Of a stretch of DNA of 48,440 nt, positions 16,675-25,939 are shown one piece after another. Position numbers and translations under genes: made by a program. Source of the DNA: an uncultured Cellvibrio sp. Lineage in GTDB: Bacteria; Pseudomonadota; Gammaproteobacteria; Pseudomonadales; Cellvibrionaceae. The notes beneath the pieces were generated by a model. That model worked only from the letters and a program-made list of their open reading frames with translations, made no database searches and was not told the DNA's origin. Each line of letters opens with the position of its first letter. The stretch's first letter is position 1. The stretch covers positions 1 through 48,440 of the forward strand of contig CAMLKG010000034.1 in the NCBI GenBank assembly GCA_946480695.1, read 5' to 3'.

Positions 16675-16708
16675 AAAAAATCCAGGCGAAGCTATTCGCC
16701 TGATTTTT
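16675..16708. terminator. Bidirectional terminator between the FAH-family and pirin genes
   Basis: CAGGCGAA (16683-16690), loop GCTA, TTCGCCTG (16695-16702), flanked by six A on the left and ATTTTT on the right. The two genes converge here. Confidence 0.85.
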
Positions 16709-16733
16709 GACCGTTACGCTTTCGACCGTTGCG

Positions 16734-17426
16734 TCAGGGCAAATCAAATACCAACGCTTTTACTGCCTGCGCCTTTGCGTTTAACTCCAGCACATCAATA
16801 TCCGCTAATTTTGCCCCATCGCCGGGTTGTGCAATTTCACCGGCAATTTCCAGCTCACCATCGATGACATGTACGTAATAGTGGCGCGCGTTGTCAGCCG
16901 GCAATATTGCCTGCCCATTAGGTTCGAGCAGCAGTTGGTAAATACGCGCATCCTGTTTGATTACCAGGCTGCCCGCTTCACCATCCGGGCTTACCGCCAG
17001 TGTCAGACCGGGCCGGCGACCGAAATCTTTTTGCTGGTAGCCGGGCGCTTCGCCATACACATTGGGCTGAATCCAGATCTGCAAAAAATGTAACCCATGG
17101 GTGCGCGATGGATTAAATTCGCTGTGGCGAATACCGCTGCCGGCAGACATCAGCTGAAACTCACCTACTGGCAGGGTTGCGATATTGCCTTCGCTGTCTT
17201 TGTGGGCAATTTCGCCCTCAAGTACATAACTCAGGATTTCCATGTCGCGGTGGCCGTGGGTATCAAAACCCGCCCCCGGTGTTACACGATCATCATTAAT
17301 AACGCGCAACACGGAAAAACCCATGTGGCGCTCATCGTAATAATTGCCGAATGAAAACGTATGCTTGCTGTCCAGCCAACCGAAGTTGGCACCGCCGCGT
17401 TCATGGCTACGTCTGATACTGATCAT
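16734..17426 (-). CDS. Pirin family protein
   Basis: 230 residues from ATG at 17426, which has GAGGT 7 bases upstream; an in-frame GTG at 17438 would place the Shine-Dalgarno inside the gene. Bicupin fold. The N-terminal cupin carries GFDTHGHRDMEILSYVLEG and HSEFNPSRTHGLHFLQIW, which supply the three His and one Glu metal ligands of pirins (His in HGHRDME and in RHSE, with Glu). Some homologues (YhhW) oxidise quercetin; others are redox sensors. The DoxX gene lies upstream on the same strand, a common pairing with quinone or thiol stress responses. The usual regulator is the divergent LysR gene, here broken. Confidence 0.92.
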   Translation of the reverse strand: MISIRRSHERGGANFGWLDSKHTFSFGNYYDERHMGFSVLRVINDDRVTPGAGFDTHGHRDMEILSYVLEGEIAHKDSEGNIATLPVGEFQLMSAGSGIRHSEFNPSRTHGLHFLQIWIQPNVYGEAPGYQQKDFGRRPGLTLAVSPDGEAGSLVIKQDARIYQLLLEPNGQAILPADNARHYYVHVIDGELEIAGEIAQPGDGAKLADIDVLELNAKAQAVKALVFDLP

Positions 17427-17487
17427 TTTGCACCTCACTTGTTACGGAACCGGTTATTACCGGTCACACCGTGAATTCCAACCACAC

Positions 17488-17922
17488 TTAGTTTTTGACA
17501 ATCACACTGTCCACACTTGCACGGCCACCGCCGGAGATCAGCAAGGAAACCGCACCCGCCAACAACGCCAGGCCAAACTCATAACCGTTATTGCTCATAA
17601 ACAGGCCGTTGTTGATATGCACCGAAAAAATCGCCACGACCATGGTCACCGCCAGCACCAGTGCGGTTGGGCGAGTCAGCAAGCCAAGGATTAGGAACAA
17701 CCCGCCGAAGAATTCCGCTGAACCGGCCAGCGCCGCCATCACCACACCCGGCCCCAGGCCGATTGAATCCATCCATTGACCGGTGCCTTGCAGGCCGTAA
17801 CCCCCAAACCAGCCGAACAATTTCTGCGCGCCGTGGGCCGCAAAGATAATCCCCAGGGGTAAACGCAAGGCCAGGGCCGAGAAACTGTTGTTGGTAGCGA
17901 TAATGCTGCGGATAGTGCTCAT
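17488..17922 (-). CDS. DoxX family membrane protein
   Basis: 144 residues from ATG at 17922, with TTGGAGA just upstream (an in-frame TTG at 17934 would lie inside that site). It has four hydrophobic segments (RLPLGIIFAAHGAQKLF, VMAALAGSAEFFGGLFLILGLL, ALVLAVTMVVAIFSV and LALLAGAVSLLISG). HGAQKLFGWFGG is the DoxX/YphA signature. Inner membrane; proposed roles in quinone or sulfur redox are not settled. It is 61 bases upstream of the pirin gene and probably co-transcribed with it from the shared region 17923-18101. Confidence 0.9.
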   Translation of the reverse strand: MSTIRSIIATNNSFSALALRLPLGIIFAAHGAQKLFGWFGGYGLQGTGQWMDSIGLGPGVVMAALAGSAEFFGGLFLILGLLTRPTALVLAVTMVVAIFSVHINNGLFMSNNGYEFGLALLAGAVSLLISGGGRASVDSVIVKN

Positions 17923-17929
17923 GGTAGTC

Positions 17930-17944
17930 TCCAAAAATTTTGAA
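17930..17944. promoter_or_regulatory. LysR-type operator-like dyad at the DoxX start
   Basis: TCCAAAAATTTTGAA, an imperfect palindrome of T-N11-A form, overlaps the leader of the DoxX gene. It closely matches the perfect dyad at 18071-18085 at the other end of the same intergenic region. Two such sites are typical of a LysR regulator controlling a divergent target. Confidence 0.4.
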
Positions 17945-18070
17945 CTTTAGGTCAGATCAGTTGCTGCTTTAATGTGTATTACTTGTCGCGAAGGCACTGT
18001 ATTCGCCTTACCTGTGATTAGGTTAGGCTTGTTATCCACAGAAAAAAAGCGGAACATTTTGAGCTGTTAA

Positions 18071-18085
18071 TTCAAATTTTTTGAA
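18071..18085. promoter_or_regulatory. LysR-type operator-like dyad before the LysR gene
   Basis: TTCAAATTTTTTGAA is a perfect palindrome (TTCAAA/TTTGAA arms) of the T-N11-A type, 16 bases before the LysR ATG at 18102. This position is usual for autoregulation. Confidence 0.45.
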
Positions 18086-18101
18086 CACTCGGTAAATCGA
18101 T

Positions 18102-18992
18102 ATGCAGCACGTCATCACGCTTGAAGCTTTGCGGGTATTGGATGCGATAGACCGTAAAGGCAGTTTTGGCGCGGCGGCTGAAGCCCTGTTCAAGGTTCCG
18201 TCGGCGCTTTCCTATACCATCCAGAAGCTGTAGTCCGACTTGGGCACCCGTTTGTTTGATCGCAGTAAACAAAAGGCGCAATTAACCATGGCGGGGCGCC
18301 TGCTGCTGGAACAGGGCCGGCAGTTGCTGCAAGCCGCCAGCGCCATTGAAGAAGCGGTACAACAACTTGAGTCCGGCTGGGAGACACAACTGCGTATCGC
18401 CCGGGACACAGTGCTACCCCTGGCGCCACTGCTGCAACTAATCACTGCGTTCAACCAATTGGATAAACGTGTAGCCATTACAATCAGCGAGGAGGTGCTG
18501 GGCGGCACCTGGGACGCATTGATCGCAGAACGTTGCGACCTGGCGCTGGGGGCCAGCGGCGACCTGCCGAAGGGGCTTTTTGAACACCGCCTGATGGGCC
18601 ATGTGGAATTTGTATTTGCGGTCGCACGCGAACACCCCTTGCGCTTTCACAAAGGGCCGGTAGATGCCGCCGCCATAGCCGCATTTCCCACCATCGTCAT
18701 CGCCGACTCATCCCTCAGCTCGCCGGCGCGTTCGTCCGGCCTGCTGGAGAGCAGACAGATTATCCGCGTAGCCAACGCCGCCACCAAAATCCCGGCGCAG
18801 GTGATGGGTGTTGGTGTTGGCTTTTTGCCCAGGCATTTAATTCGCAACGAGCTTGAGCGCGGTGATTTGGTCGCGCTGGAATGCTCGGTACCCCGCCCGG
18901 GCATGCCGCTGTATATGGCGTGGAAAAAAAATAACGCCGGTAAAGCATTGCAATGGTTTGTTGAGGCATGCCAGCAACCTGACTGGCTTTAA
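18102..18992 (+). pseudogene. LysR-family regulator interrupted by an in-frame amber codon
   Basis: The frame from ATG 18102 encodes a LysR DNA-binding domain (residues 1-43: LEALRVLDAIDRKGSFGAAA, then LSYTIQKL), then TAG at 18231-18233, and continues without shift as SDLGTRLFDRSKQK and a full effector domain to TAA at 18992. In LysR proteins the interrupted motif is normally KLE-x-x-LG, so the codon was very probably GAG and one G-to-T change made it TAG. Without the stop it would be a normal 296-residue regulator. The downstream part could at best reinitiate at TTG 18240 and would lack the helix-turn-helix. It is divergent from DoxX/pirin, its presumed targets. A sequencing error cannot be excluded. 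Confidence 0.85.
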
Positions 18993-18995
18993 TAC

Positions 18996-19421
18996 TCACT
19001 GAACGCTATACAAACTGAAAAATAAAACCGCCGCATAGCGGACCGACTTGCCGATAAAAACCAGTACCAGAAAAATACCGAACCTGATTCGCATCATACC
19101 GGCCACCAGGGTAAGCGGATCGCCTATGAGCGGCACCCACGCGAACAATAATGACCATAGGCCATAACGCTTGAATTGATGCTGCGCTTTTTCCAGTTGC
19201 AGGCGCGAAAAGGGAAACCATTTCCTGTCCTGCCAACGTAGACATTGCCTGCCCAAATACCAATTAACGCAGGAACCGAGGGTATTCCCCGCAACGGCAA
19301 CCAACCACAACAGCACGGGCGAATATTGCTGGTAGATAAGCGCCGCCAGCAGCGCTTCGGATGACAGCGGCAACAGGGTTGCCGCGAGGAAGGCGGTAGC
19401 AAAAAGCGAGAGGTAAGCCAT
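18996..19421 (-). CDS. YqaA-family SNARE-associated (VTT/DedA-like) membrane protein
   Basis: 141 residues from ATG at 19421. An in-frame TTG at 19454 is less likely, since family members begin with the SLFATAFLAATLLPLSSEALL helix. There are three or four hydrophobic segments. Conserved features are the glycine/asparagine region (VAGNTLGSCVNWYLG) and FAWVPLIGDPLTLVAGMMR, typical of YqaA. Inner membrane; related DedA proteins move lipids across membranes. The gene converges on the LysR remnant with only 3 bases between them, and lies 52 bases after aroE. Confidence 0.87.
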   Translation of the reverse strand: MAYLSLFATAFLAATLLPLSSEALLAALIYQQYSPVLLWLVAVAGNTLGSCVNWYLGRQCLRWQDRKWFPFSRLQLEKAQHQFKRYGLWSLLFAWVPLIGDPLTLVAGMMRIRFGIFLVLVFIGKSVRYAAVLFFSLYSVQ

Positions 19422-19473
19422 AGCGGGATGCAGTATTGATCGCGTCAGATACAATCAGCGCGCTGCACATCCA

Positions 19474-20304
19474 TTATTTTTTCTCCGCAAGCTGGCGGCG
19501 TAACGCGGTAATCACCGGCACAACCTCGGGGCGAATTTGTCGCCACAAATAAAATGCTTCCGCCGCTTGCCCGATCAACATACCCAAGCCGTCGGCAACC
19601 TGGGTCGCGCCGTGATTTTTTGCCCATTGCAAAAAAATGGTCGGTTCCGCGCCGTACATCATGTCATAGCAGCAGGCATTTTCCGCGAGCAGCTTTTCGG
19701 GCAGCGGCGGCAGTTCGCCTTGTAAACTGGCGGAAGTTCCATTGATGACAATATCGAAAATATCGCCCGCCAGGTGTTCATACGATTTCGCCTGGATATC
19801 GCCAAGGTCGAGGAAACTTTTCGCCAGTTCCTCCGCCTTGCTCATGGTGCGATTGGCAATAGTGACGCGCGCGGGGTTTGCCTCCAGGAGCGGCTGCAAA
19901 ATTCCGCGCACCGCGCCGCCCGCACCTAAAATCAGTACCCGCTTGCCGTGGATTTCCCAGCCCAGGTTGTGCATATCATGGATCATGCCGATGCCATCGG
20001 TATTATCCCCCAGGATAGAACCATCACTGAGGCGCGCCAGGGTATTCACCGCACCGGCGCGCTCCGCACGCGGCGTGCGTTTTTCGGCAAAACCAAATGC
20101 GTTTAATTTAAATGGCACGGTAATGTTTAAACCCTTGCCGCCCTGCGCAAAAAATTCGCGCGCCGCTTTTTCAAATTCACCTTCGTTAACCAATTGCCTG
20201 GTGTAATGCATGTCCTGACCGGTTTGCTCGGCAAACTGGCGATGAATTGCCGGCGATTTACTGTGATTGATGGGATTGCCAAATACTGCGTATAAATCTG
20301 TCAT
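19474..20304 (-). CDS. aroE: Shikimate dehydrogenase
   Basis: 276 residues from ATG at 20304 (MTDLYAVFGNPINHSKSP, the standard AroE start). An in-frame start at 20322 adds six residues without support. Shikimate-binding NHSKSP and NITVPFK are present; the catalytic Lys is in VPFKLNAF. The NADP site is GAGGAVRG with NRTMSKAEEL. It reduces 3-dehydroshikimate in the shikimate pathway. It follows hemF by 46 bases; hemF-aroE adjacency is usual in Pseudomonas-like gammaproteobacteria. Confidence 0.96.
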   Translation of the reverse strand: MTDLYAVFGNPINHSKSPAIHRQFAEQTGQDMHYTRQLVNEGEFEKAAREFFAQGGKGLNITVPFKLNAFGFAEKRTPRAERAGAVNTLARLSDGSILGDNTDGIGMIHDMHNLGWEIHGKRVLILGAGGAVRGILQPLLEANPARVTIANRTMSKAEELAKSFLDLGDIQAKSYEHLAGDIFDIVINGTSASLQGELPPLPEKLLAENACCYDMMYGAEPTIFLQWAKNHGATQVADGLGMLIGQAAEAFYLWRQIRPEVVPVITALRRQLAEKK

Positions 20305-20350
20305 GGGGATTCCAGCTACCAAAAGGATGCGAATGCATGATTGGTTGTTT

Positions 20351-21334
<984 letters not shown>

Positions 21335-21369
21335 CTACGCAGCCTTGCAGCAAAGGGGAAAAGATAGCG

Positions 21370-21942
21370 TTAGCCTCCGGGACGGATGACTTCGCCGGTC
21401 AATAAATCGCGGATCTCCGATGGGCTGGCACGCTTGCCAACCTGCCCGCCGGTAATGGCGTCCAACTGGTTGCCAAAATAGCGCCGCACCTGGTCGATAG
21501 TGCGCGCCGGTGCCATACCCGCCGGGTTGCACGAGGTAGAAACTATAGGCCCGCCAAAGGCGCGCGAAAGCCCGGCCGCCACCGGGTGGTCAGTTACACG
21601 CAAGGCGACGCTGGAAAATTTACCGGTAATCCACGCGGGCACCCTCCCATTATTAGGTACCAGCCAGGTGTAAGGACCTGGCCAGGAATTTTTCAGTCGC
21701 CGGCGCTGTAAATCGTCGAGGCCAATCAGTAACGGGGCGAACATATCCATGTGCGCAGCAATAAGTATCACACCTTTCTCGACCGGTCGGTCCTTCATGG
21801 CCAGCAGCTGCATAACTGCAAATTCGTCCAATGGGTCGCACCCCAACCCCCACACGGCTTCCGTGGGATAGGCAACCACGCCGCCCGATTTCATCTGTTT
21901 AGCCGCAAATCGCACCCGGGGATTGATGGACCAATCGAACAT
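21370..21942 (-). CDS. tsaC: L-threonylcarbamoyladenylate synthase (Sua5/YciO/YrdC)
   Basis: 190 residues from ATG at 21942 (MFDWSINPRVRFAAKQM), preferred because an AGGT Shine-Dalgarno sits 7-9 bases upstream; the frame is open to 21990. Signature residues: VVAYPTEAVWGLGCDP, MKDRPVEKGVILIAA, GPYTWLVP, SVALRVTDHPV and IVSTSCNPAG. It makes threonylcarbamoyl-AMP from Thr, bicarbonate and ATP for the t6A37 modification of tRNA. The length fits the short TsaC type without the Sua5 domain. It follows dprA by 54 bases. Confidence 0.95.
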   Translation of the reverse strand: MFDWSINPRVRFAAKQMKSGGVVAYPTEAVWGLGCDPLDEFAVMQLLAMKDRPVEKGVILIAAHMDMFAPLLIGLDDLQRRRLKNSWPGPYTWLVPNNGRVPAWITGKFSSVALRVTDHPVAAGLSRAFGGPIVSTSCNPAGMAPARTIDQVRRYFGNQLDAITGGQVGKRASPSEIRDLLTGEVIRPGG

Positions 21943-21996
21943 AACCATTACCTGCCAGCAATTGATAACGCGGGCATTATACCGATACAAGTCACC

Positions 21997-23154
21997 TTAA
22001 ATACGTTGGTAACAAGCGCCGATTTGCTGCACCAGCCCTTTGATTTCCAACGCAACCAACCCGGCAGACAGGGTCCCGATATCCGCGCCGGTACGCTCGG
22101 CCAGGATATCCACCGGCAGTGGGTCAAACCCCAGCGCATCCAGTAATGCCTGCTCACTTGCATCCAGTATCGGTTCGGGCACCGCTTCTTCCCCTTTCCC
22201 CGACAAGCAAGCCGCCGGGTGAGCAAGGTTAACTTCCTGGCGTTTATAGCTGATCAAGCCTGCCAGCTGATCCACTATGTCCTGCGCAGTTTCGACCAAT
22301 GTCGCCCCCTGGCGAATTAACTGGTGGCAGCCGCGCGCCAGCGGATTATGGATCGAGCCCGGGATCGCAAAGACCTCCCGGTCGTGTTGCAATGCGTAAG
22401 ATGCGGTAATCAACGAGCCACTTTGGACCGCCGCCTCCACAACCAGGGTTCCGCCGCTTAGCCCACTGATGATGCGGTTGCGTTGGGGGAAATTGGCCGC
22501 CCGGGAGTTTACTCCCAGGGGAAATTCGCTTACCAGGGCACCACCGGCATTAAGGATTGCCTGGGCCAGGTTGCGATGCCGGGCCGGGTAAATTAAATCG
22601 ATGCCCGTACCCATCACGGCAATGGTTTTTCCATTCGCATTCAATGCGCCCTGGTGTGCCGCCGCGTCTATCCCCAGCGCCAGGCCACTCGCGATGGCAA
22701 AACCGCATTCGGCAAGGTACCGGGCGAAGCGCTCCGCGTTTTCGCGGCCGCCAGCGGTGGGGTTTCGGCTTCCGACTATGGCGATTTGGGGCAGGCTGAG
22801 GCAGGCCGGGTCACCACGGACAAATAACATCGGTGGCGGCCTGGGTATTTCGCGTAACAAACGGGGATAAAGCGGATCATCGAAAAACAGGCAATGTAAG
22901 TCGGGTTGGCTGGCGATATAGGCCATATCCTGCTCCAGCCGTGTCGTTAACGCTGAGCCGGAATGAAAACCCCGCAGTGCTTCCAGGGCCGCAGGGCGGA
23001 GGTAAGCTGTCAACGACGCGGGAGGTTTGCCTAATAAGGTTTCGAGGTCCAGCCCATGCTCACGTAACTGCCAGTAGGCACCGGCGCCGGTTTCGGGTAA
23101 CCGAAGGAACAATAGGTGTTTAGCGAGGGGTGAGTCCAGGAGCGGGTGGGTCAT
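21997..23154 (-). CDS. dprA: DNA-processing protein DprA
   Basis: 385 residues from ATG at 23154, with AAGGA 5-6 bases upstream. The open frame extends to 23277 but would overlap lysM and the terminator. A helix-hairpin region comes first, then the Rossmann-like core: IAIVGSRNPTAGG, GFAIASGLALGIDAAAHQGAL, AVMGTGIDLIYPARH, FPQRNRIISGLSGGTLVVEAA and SGSLITASYAL. The C-terminal winged helix (LDALGFDPLPVDILAERTG) is present. It loads RecA on incoming single-stranded DNA in natural transformation. lysM-dprA-tsaC order is usual in pseudomonad-like genomes. Confidence 0.95.
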   Translation of the reverse strand: MTHPLLDSPLAKHLLFLRLPETGAGAYWQLREHGLDLETLLGKPPASLTAYLRPAALEALRGFHSGSALTTRLEQDMAYIASQPDLHCLFFDDPLYPRLLREIPRPPPMLFVRGDPACLSLPQIAIVGSRNPTAGGRENAERFARYLAECGFAIASGLALGIDAAAHQGALNANGKTIAVMGTGIDLIYPARHRNLAQAILNAGGALVSEFPLGVNSRAANFPQRNRIISGLSGGTLVVEAAVQSGSLITASYALQHDREVFAIPGSIHNPLARGCHQLIRQGATLVETAQDIVDQLAGLISYKRQEVNLAHPAACLSGKGEEAVPEPILDASEQALLDALGFDPLPVDILAERTGADIGTLSAGLVALEIKGLVQQIGACYQRI

Positions 23155-23166
23155 AGTCATCCTTGA

Positions 23167-23191
23167 ACAAAAATGCCCCCAGGCGGGGGCA
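23167..23191 (-). terminator. Terminator between lysM and dprA
   Basis: Stem TGCCCCC (23174-23180) / GGGGGCA (23185-23191) with loop AGGC. Reading on the minus strand it is followed by TTTTTG. It ends just before the dprA Shine-Dalgarno, so dprA may depend on read-through or on its own promoter. Confidence 0.75.
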
Positions 23192-23200
23192 CATAAGCAA

Positions 23201-24235
23201 TTAAGGGTTGCGAACCTTGTCGTTGACGGCCAAGGCCCTGTCAGCCTCCAGCACCAGGCCAAAGCTAAGCTTTTCAAAGGTGCGGAATATCATCAGCAAA
23301 CCGGCGCGCTCATCCGGCAAGGCAACTGTGCCGCCCTTAACCCGGTCGCGTACCACTTCGCCTGTTTTATAGATCGCCAGCACGTTGCCGATTTGCAGGC
23401 CTTCGCGCTCACCGCGGTTGATGATTACCACATTGAACTTACCGATCTGGGTTACCCCGCCTTCCACGGCAATAATCTGCGCGTTGATATCATCCACCGG
23501 CGCACTGGGGTAGAAGAGGGAATCTACAGAGCGATCTTCGCTCGGCAGCAATTGGTCGCCCGGGCGAACTTCCTCATAGGTCCTGACTACTTCCAGCTTG
23601 GCAATTTCACCTTCCACATTTTCAACCGCGACAGTGCCTATGCCCTGGGCATACACACCGAGCAGCTCTTTGGTGACCGGGTCCTTAAAGACCTGGCCCT
23701 TCCGGTAGATACCGTAATTGGAATAAGCGGAATCGAAGCTGCCCCGCGCGTAGGCCTGGTCACCGGCACCCACAATGAGGTGCTGCTGTTGGCCAGCCAG
23801 CATATAGGGGGCGGCCTCCAATACACCCGGCTCAACAATACGGCTGCGCGACAAAAACGCATCTATTTTATCCAGGGGAATCGCCGTAATTGCCTCATCG
23901 GTTTTCTGGACACGGATACTCGGACTGAGCTTGGTAGTGCCCGGCATCATCTTGAGTGTGCGTTCAACGGTAAGGCGCGGTTGGCCATCCAGATAAATCA
24001 ACTTGATTAAATCCCCGGGGAAGATGAGATGGGGGTTTTCAATCTGCGGGTTAACATGCCAAATCTCTGGCCAAAGCCAGGGGCTGTTTAAAAACGTGGC
24101 GGAGATATCCCAAAGGGTATCGCCTTTTTTTACCGTGTATTCATCGGGGTGACCCGTTCTAAGCACGGAATCATCAGCCCAGGAAAACAGGCTGATAAAG
24201 GATGCGGCGGCAAGCGCCAGTAATATTTTTTTCAT
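23201..24235 (-). CDS. Secreted LysM-domain protein
   Basis: 344 residues from ATG at 24235, where a clean signal peptide begins (MKKILLALAAASFISLFSWA); the open frame to 24343 has no such start. LysM domain at about residues 30-85 (YTVKKGDTLWDISATFLNSPWLWPEIW, PHLIFPGDLIKL), predicted to bind peptidoglycan. The remaining part (about 85-344) is the conserved domain found with LysM in proteins encoded next to dprA in gammaproteobacteria. Periplasmic. It is divergent from def with 155 bases between. Confidence 0.9.
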   Translation of the reverse strand: MKKILLALAAASFISLFSWADDSVLRTGHPDEYTVKKGDTLWDISATFLNSPWLWPEIWHVNPQIENPHLIFPGDLIKLIYLDGQPRLTVERTLKMMPGTTKLSPSIRVQKTDEAITAIPLDKIDAFLSRSRIVEPGVLEAAPYMLAGQQQHLIVGAGDQAYARGSFDSAYSNYGIYRKGQVFKDPVTKELLGVYAQGIGTVAVENVEGEIAKLEVVRTYEEVRPGDQLLPSEDRSVDSLFYPSAPVDDINAQIIAVEGGVTQIGKFNVVIINRGEREGLQIGNVLAIYKTGEVVRDRVKGGTVALPDERAGLLMIFRTFEKLSFGLVLEADRALAVNDKVRNP

Positions 24236-24374
24236 AGAAACCGATCCTGTTTTATTCGGTCCTGAGGCAGATAGACGTATAATGTTGTAATTAAAGCCCA
24301 TGCTGTTTCCATTTGCACCGCATAAATCCTGTGCGATCATCATGTTAGCAGCGGTTATTACCTTTTTACTAGAA

Positions 24375-24387
24375 GTTTGTCACAAAC
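24375..24387. promoter_or_regulatory. Small dyad directly before def
   Basis: GTTTGT and ACAAAC arms around one base, 3 bases before the def ATG. It overlaps the place where a Shine-Dalgarno would be, and def has no obvious one. Possibly an operator; equally it may be chance. Confidence 0.2.
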
Positions 24388-24390
24388 ACT

Positions 24391-24900
24391 ATGGCCTTGT
24401 TACCTATCCTTGAATTTCCCGACCCACGGCTGCGTACTGTCGCCAAACCCGTCACAGAAGTAGACGATAATATCCGCCGGTTAGTGGATGATATGTTTGC
24501 AACCATGTACGACGCCCCCGGTATCGGCCTGGCGGCCACCCAGGTAAATGTGCATAAGCGCGTAGTAGTTATAGACGTGAGTGAAGATAAATCCCAGCCA
24601 TTAGTGTTCATCAACCCGGAAATAACTGTCCTGGACCCGGAAACCAGCGAATATGACGAAGGCTGCCTGTCTGTTCCCGGTTTCTATGAAACCGTTGTTC
24701 GCCCCGGCCATATCCGTGTCAACGCCCTGGATCGCGATGGACAGGCATTCGAAATGGAGCCCCAGGGGTTGCTGGCGGTGTGTATCCAGCATGAGCTGGA
24801 TCATCTGAACGGTAAATTATTTGTTGACCATATTTCCCCGTTCAAGCGCTCGCGCATTCGCGCCAAGCTGGAAAAGAAGCACAAGGCGGAAGCGCGTTAA
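24391..24900 (+). CDS. def: Peptide deformylase
   Basis: 169 residues, the size of E. coli Def. The three motifs are [17 protein letters not shown] (Cys is a metal ligand) and QHELDHLNG (two His ligands and the catalytic Glu). It removes the N-formyl group from nascent proteins. It pairs with fmt, 67 bases downstream, which adds that group, as in most bacteria. Confidence 0.97.
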   Translation: MALLPILEFPDPRLRTVAKPVTEVDDNIRRLVDDMFATMYDAPGIGLAATQVNVHKRVVVIDVSEDKSQPLVFINPEITVLDPETSEYDEGCLSVPGFYETVVRPGHIRVNALDRDGQAFEMEPQGLLAVCIQHELDHLNGKLFVDHISPFKRSRIRAKLEKKHKAEAR

Positions 24901-24918
24901 CCCGCGCAATGCCAACCA

Positions 24919-24941
24919 GGGCGCCGAGAGCGCCTTTTTTA
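24919..24941 (+). terminator. Terminator-like hairpin between def and fmt
   Basis: GGCGC (24920-24924), loop CGAGA, GCGCC (24930-24934), then six T. The stem is short but GC-only. It may attenuate transcription into fmt. Confidence 0.6.
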
Positions 24942-24967
24942 TTTTTAGCGATATTTAAGGTCGTCCC

Positions 24968-25939
24968 ATGAGCCAAGGTTTGCGCATTATTTTCGCTGGC
25001 ACGCCGGAATTTGCCGCCGAGCATTTAAAGACCCTGTTGGGCAGCCGGCATCAAGTGATCGCTGCCTATTCCCAGCCGGACCGCCCGGCGGGGCGCGGCA
25101 AGAAACTCACCGCCAGCCCGGTCAAGGAACTTGCCCTCGCCAATAACATTCCCGTTTACCAACCCCTTAACTTTAAAACTCCTGAACCGATTTCCGAACT
25201 GGCCGCCCTCAACGCCGACCTTATGGTAGTGGTTGCTTACGGCCTGATACTGCCCAGGGCAGTGCTCGATACACCGCGCCTTGGCTGCATTAATGTCCAC
25301 GCATCGATTTTGCCCCGGTGGCGAGGTGCCGCGCCTATCCAGCGCGCCATTGAAGCGGGTGATAGCGAGACCGGCGTTACCATTATGCAAATGGATACGG
25401 GCCTGGATACCGGCAACATGCTGGTCAAGGCATTTTGCCCGATTTTGTCCGAAGATACCGGCGGCAGCCTGCACGATAAGCTCATCACCCTGGGCGGCCC
25501 GGCTTTGTTACGGGCCTTGGACCAGATCGAGGCCGGCACTTGCCTACCGGAAAAGCAGGATGGCGCCTTGAGCACCTACGCACCCAAACTCAATAAAGAA
25601 GAAGCCGCGCTCGATTGGCGCCTGGATGCCGCTGGACTTGAACGTAAAGTGCGGGCGTTCAACCCCTTTCCGATTGCGCACACCAAACCGGCCGGCGCCG
25701 GCGACGAACAACGCATCCGTATTTGGGCGGCCAGAGCGATTGACCATCAGTCCTCCGAAATCCCCGGAACAATTACCCGGATTGATGAGGACGGGCTCCG
25801 GGTTGCGTGCGGCGAGGGCCAACTGGTATTGCAGCAGATTCAGCTGCCCGGAAAAAAACCCATGCTATTCAGTGTTATACAGCGCGGCCATCCGGAAATG
25901 TTCAAGCCCGGCGACCTACTGGAGCAGCCGCGATGCTAG
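24968..25939 (+). CDS. fmt: Methionyl-tRNA formyltransferase
   Basis: 323 residues. N-terminal formyltransferase domain with [14 protein letters not shown], the tRNA-recognition loop [13 protein letters not shown], the catalytic [17 protein letters not shown] (Asn, His) and [14 protein letters not shown] with the Asp; a C-terminal OB-like domain follows. It formylates initiator Met-tRNA using 10-formyl-THF. Its TAG overlaps the rsmB start (ATG at 25933), implying coupling. Confidence 0.97.
   Translation: MSQGLRIIFAGTPEFAAEHLKTLLGSRHQVIAAYSQPDRPAGRGKKLTASPVKELALANNIPVYQPLNFKTPEPISELAALNADLMVVVAYGLILPRAVLDTPRLGCINVHASILPRWRGAAPIQRAIEAGDSETGVTIMQMDTGLDTGNMLVKAFCPILSEDTGGSLHDKLITLGGPALLRALDQIEAGTCLPEKQDGALSTYAPKLNKEEAALDWRLDAAGLERKVRAFNPFPIAHTKPAGAGDEQRIRIWAARAIDHQSSEIPGTITRIDEDGLRVACGEGQLVLQQIQLPGKKPMLFSVIQRGHPEMFKPGDLLEQPRC

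Noticed and set aside
18231..18233. Programmed recoding of the LysR TAG (pyrrolysine or readthrough)
   Set aside because: No PYLIS-like element or pyl genes are seen, and LysR regulators have no known recoding; a point mutation or sequencing error is simpler.
23393..24010. Plus-strand 205-codon frame over the LysM gene
   Set aside because: Antisense to the LysM-associated domain; GC-rich shadow.
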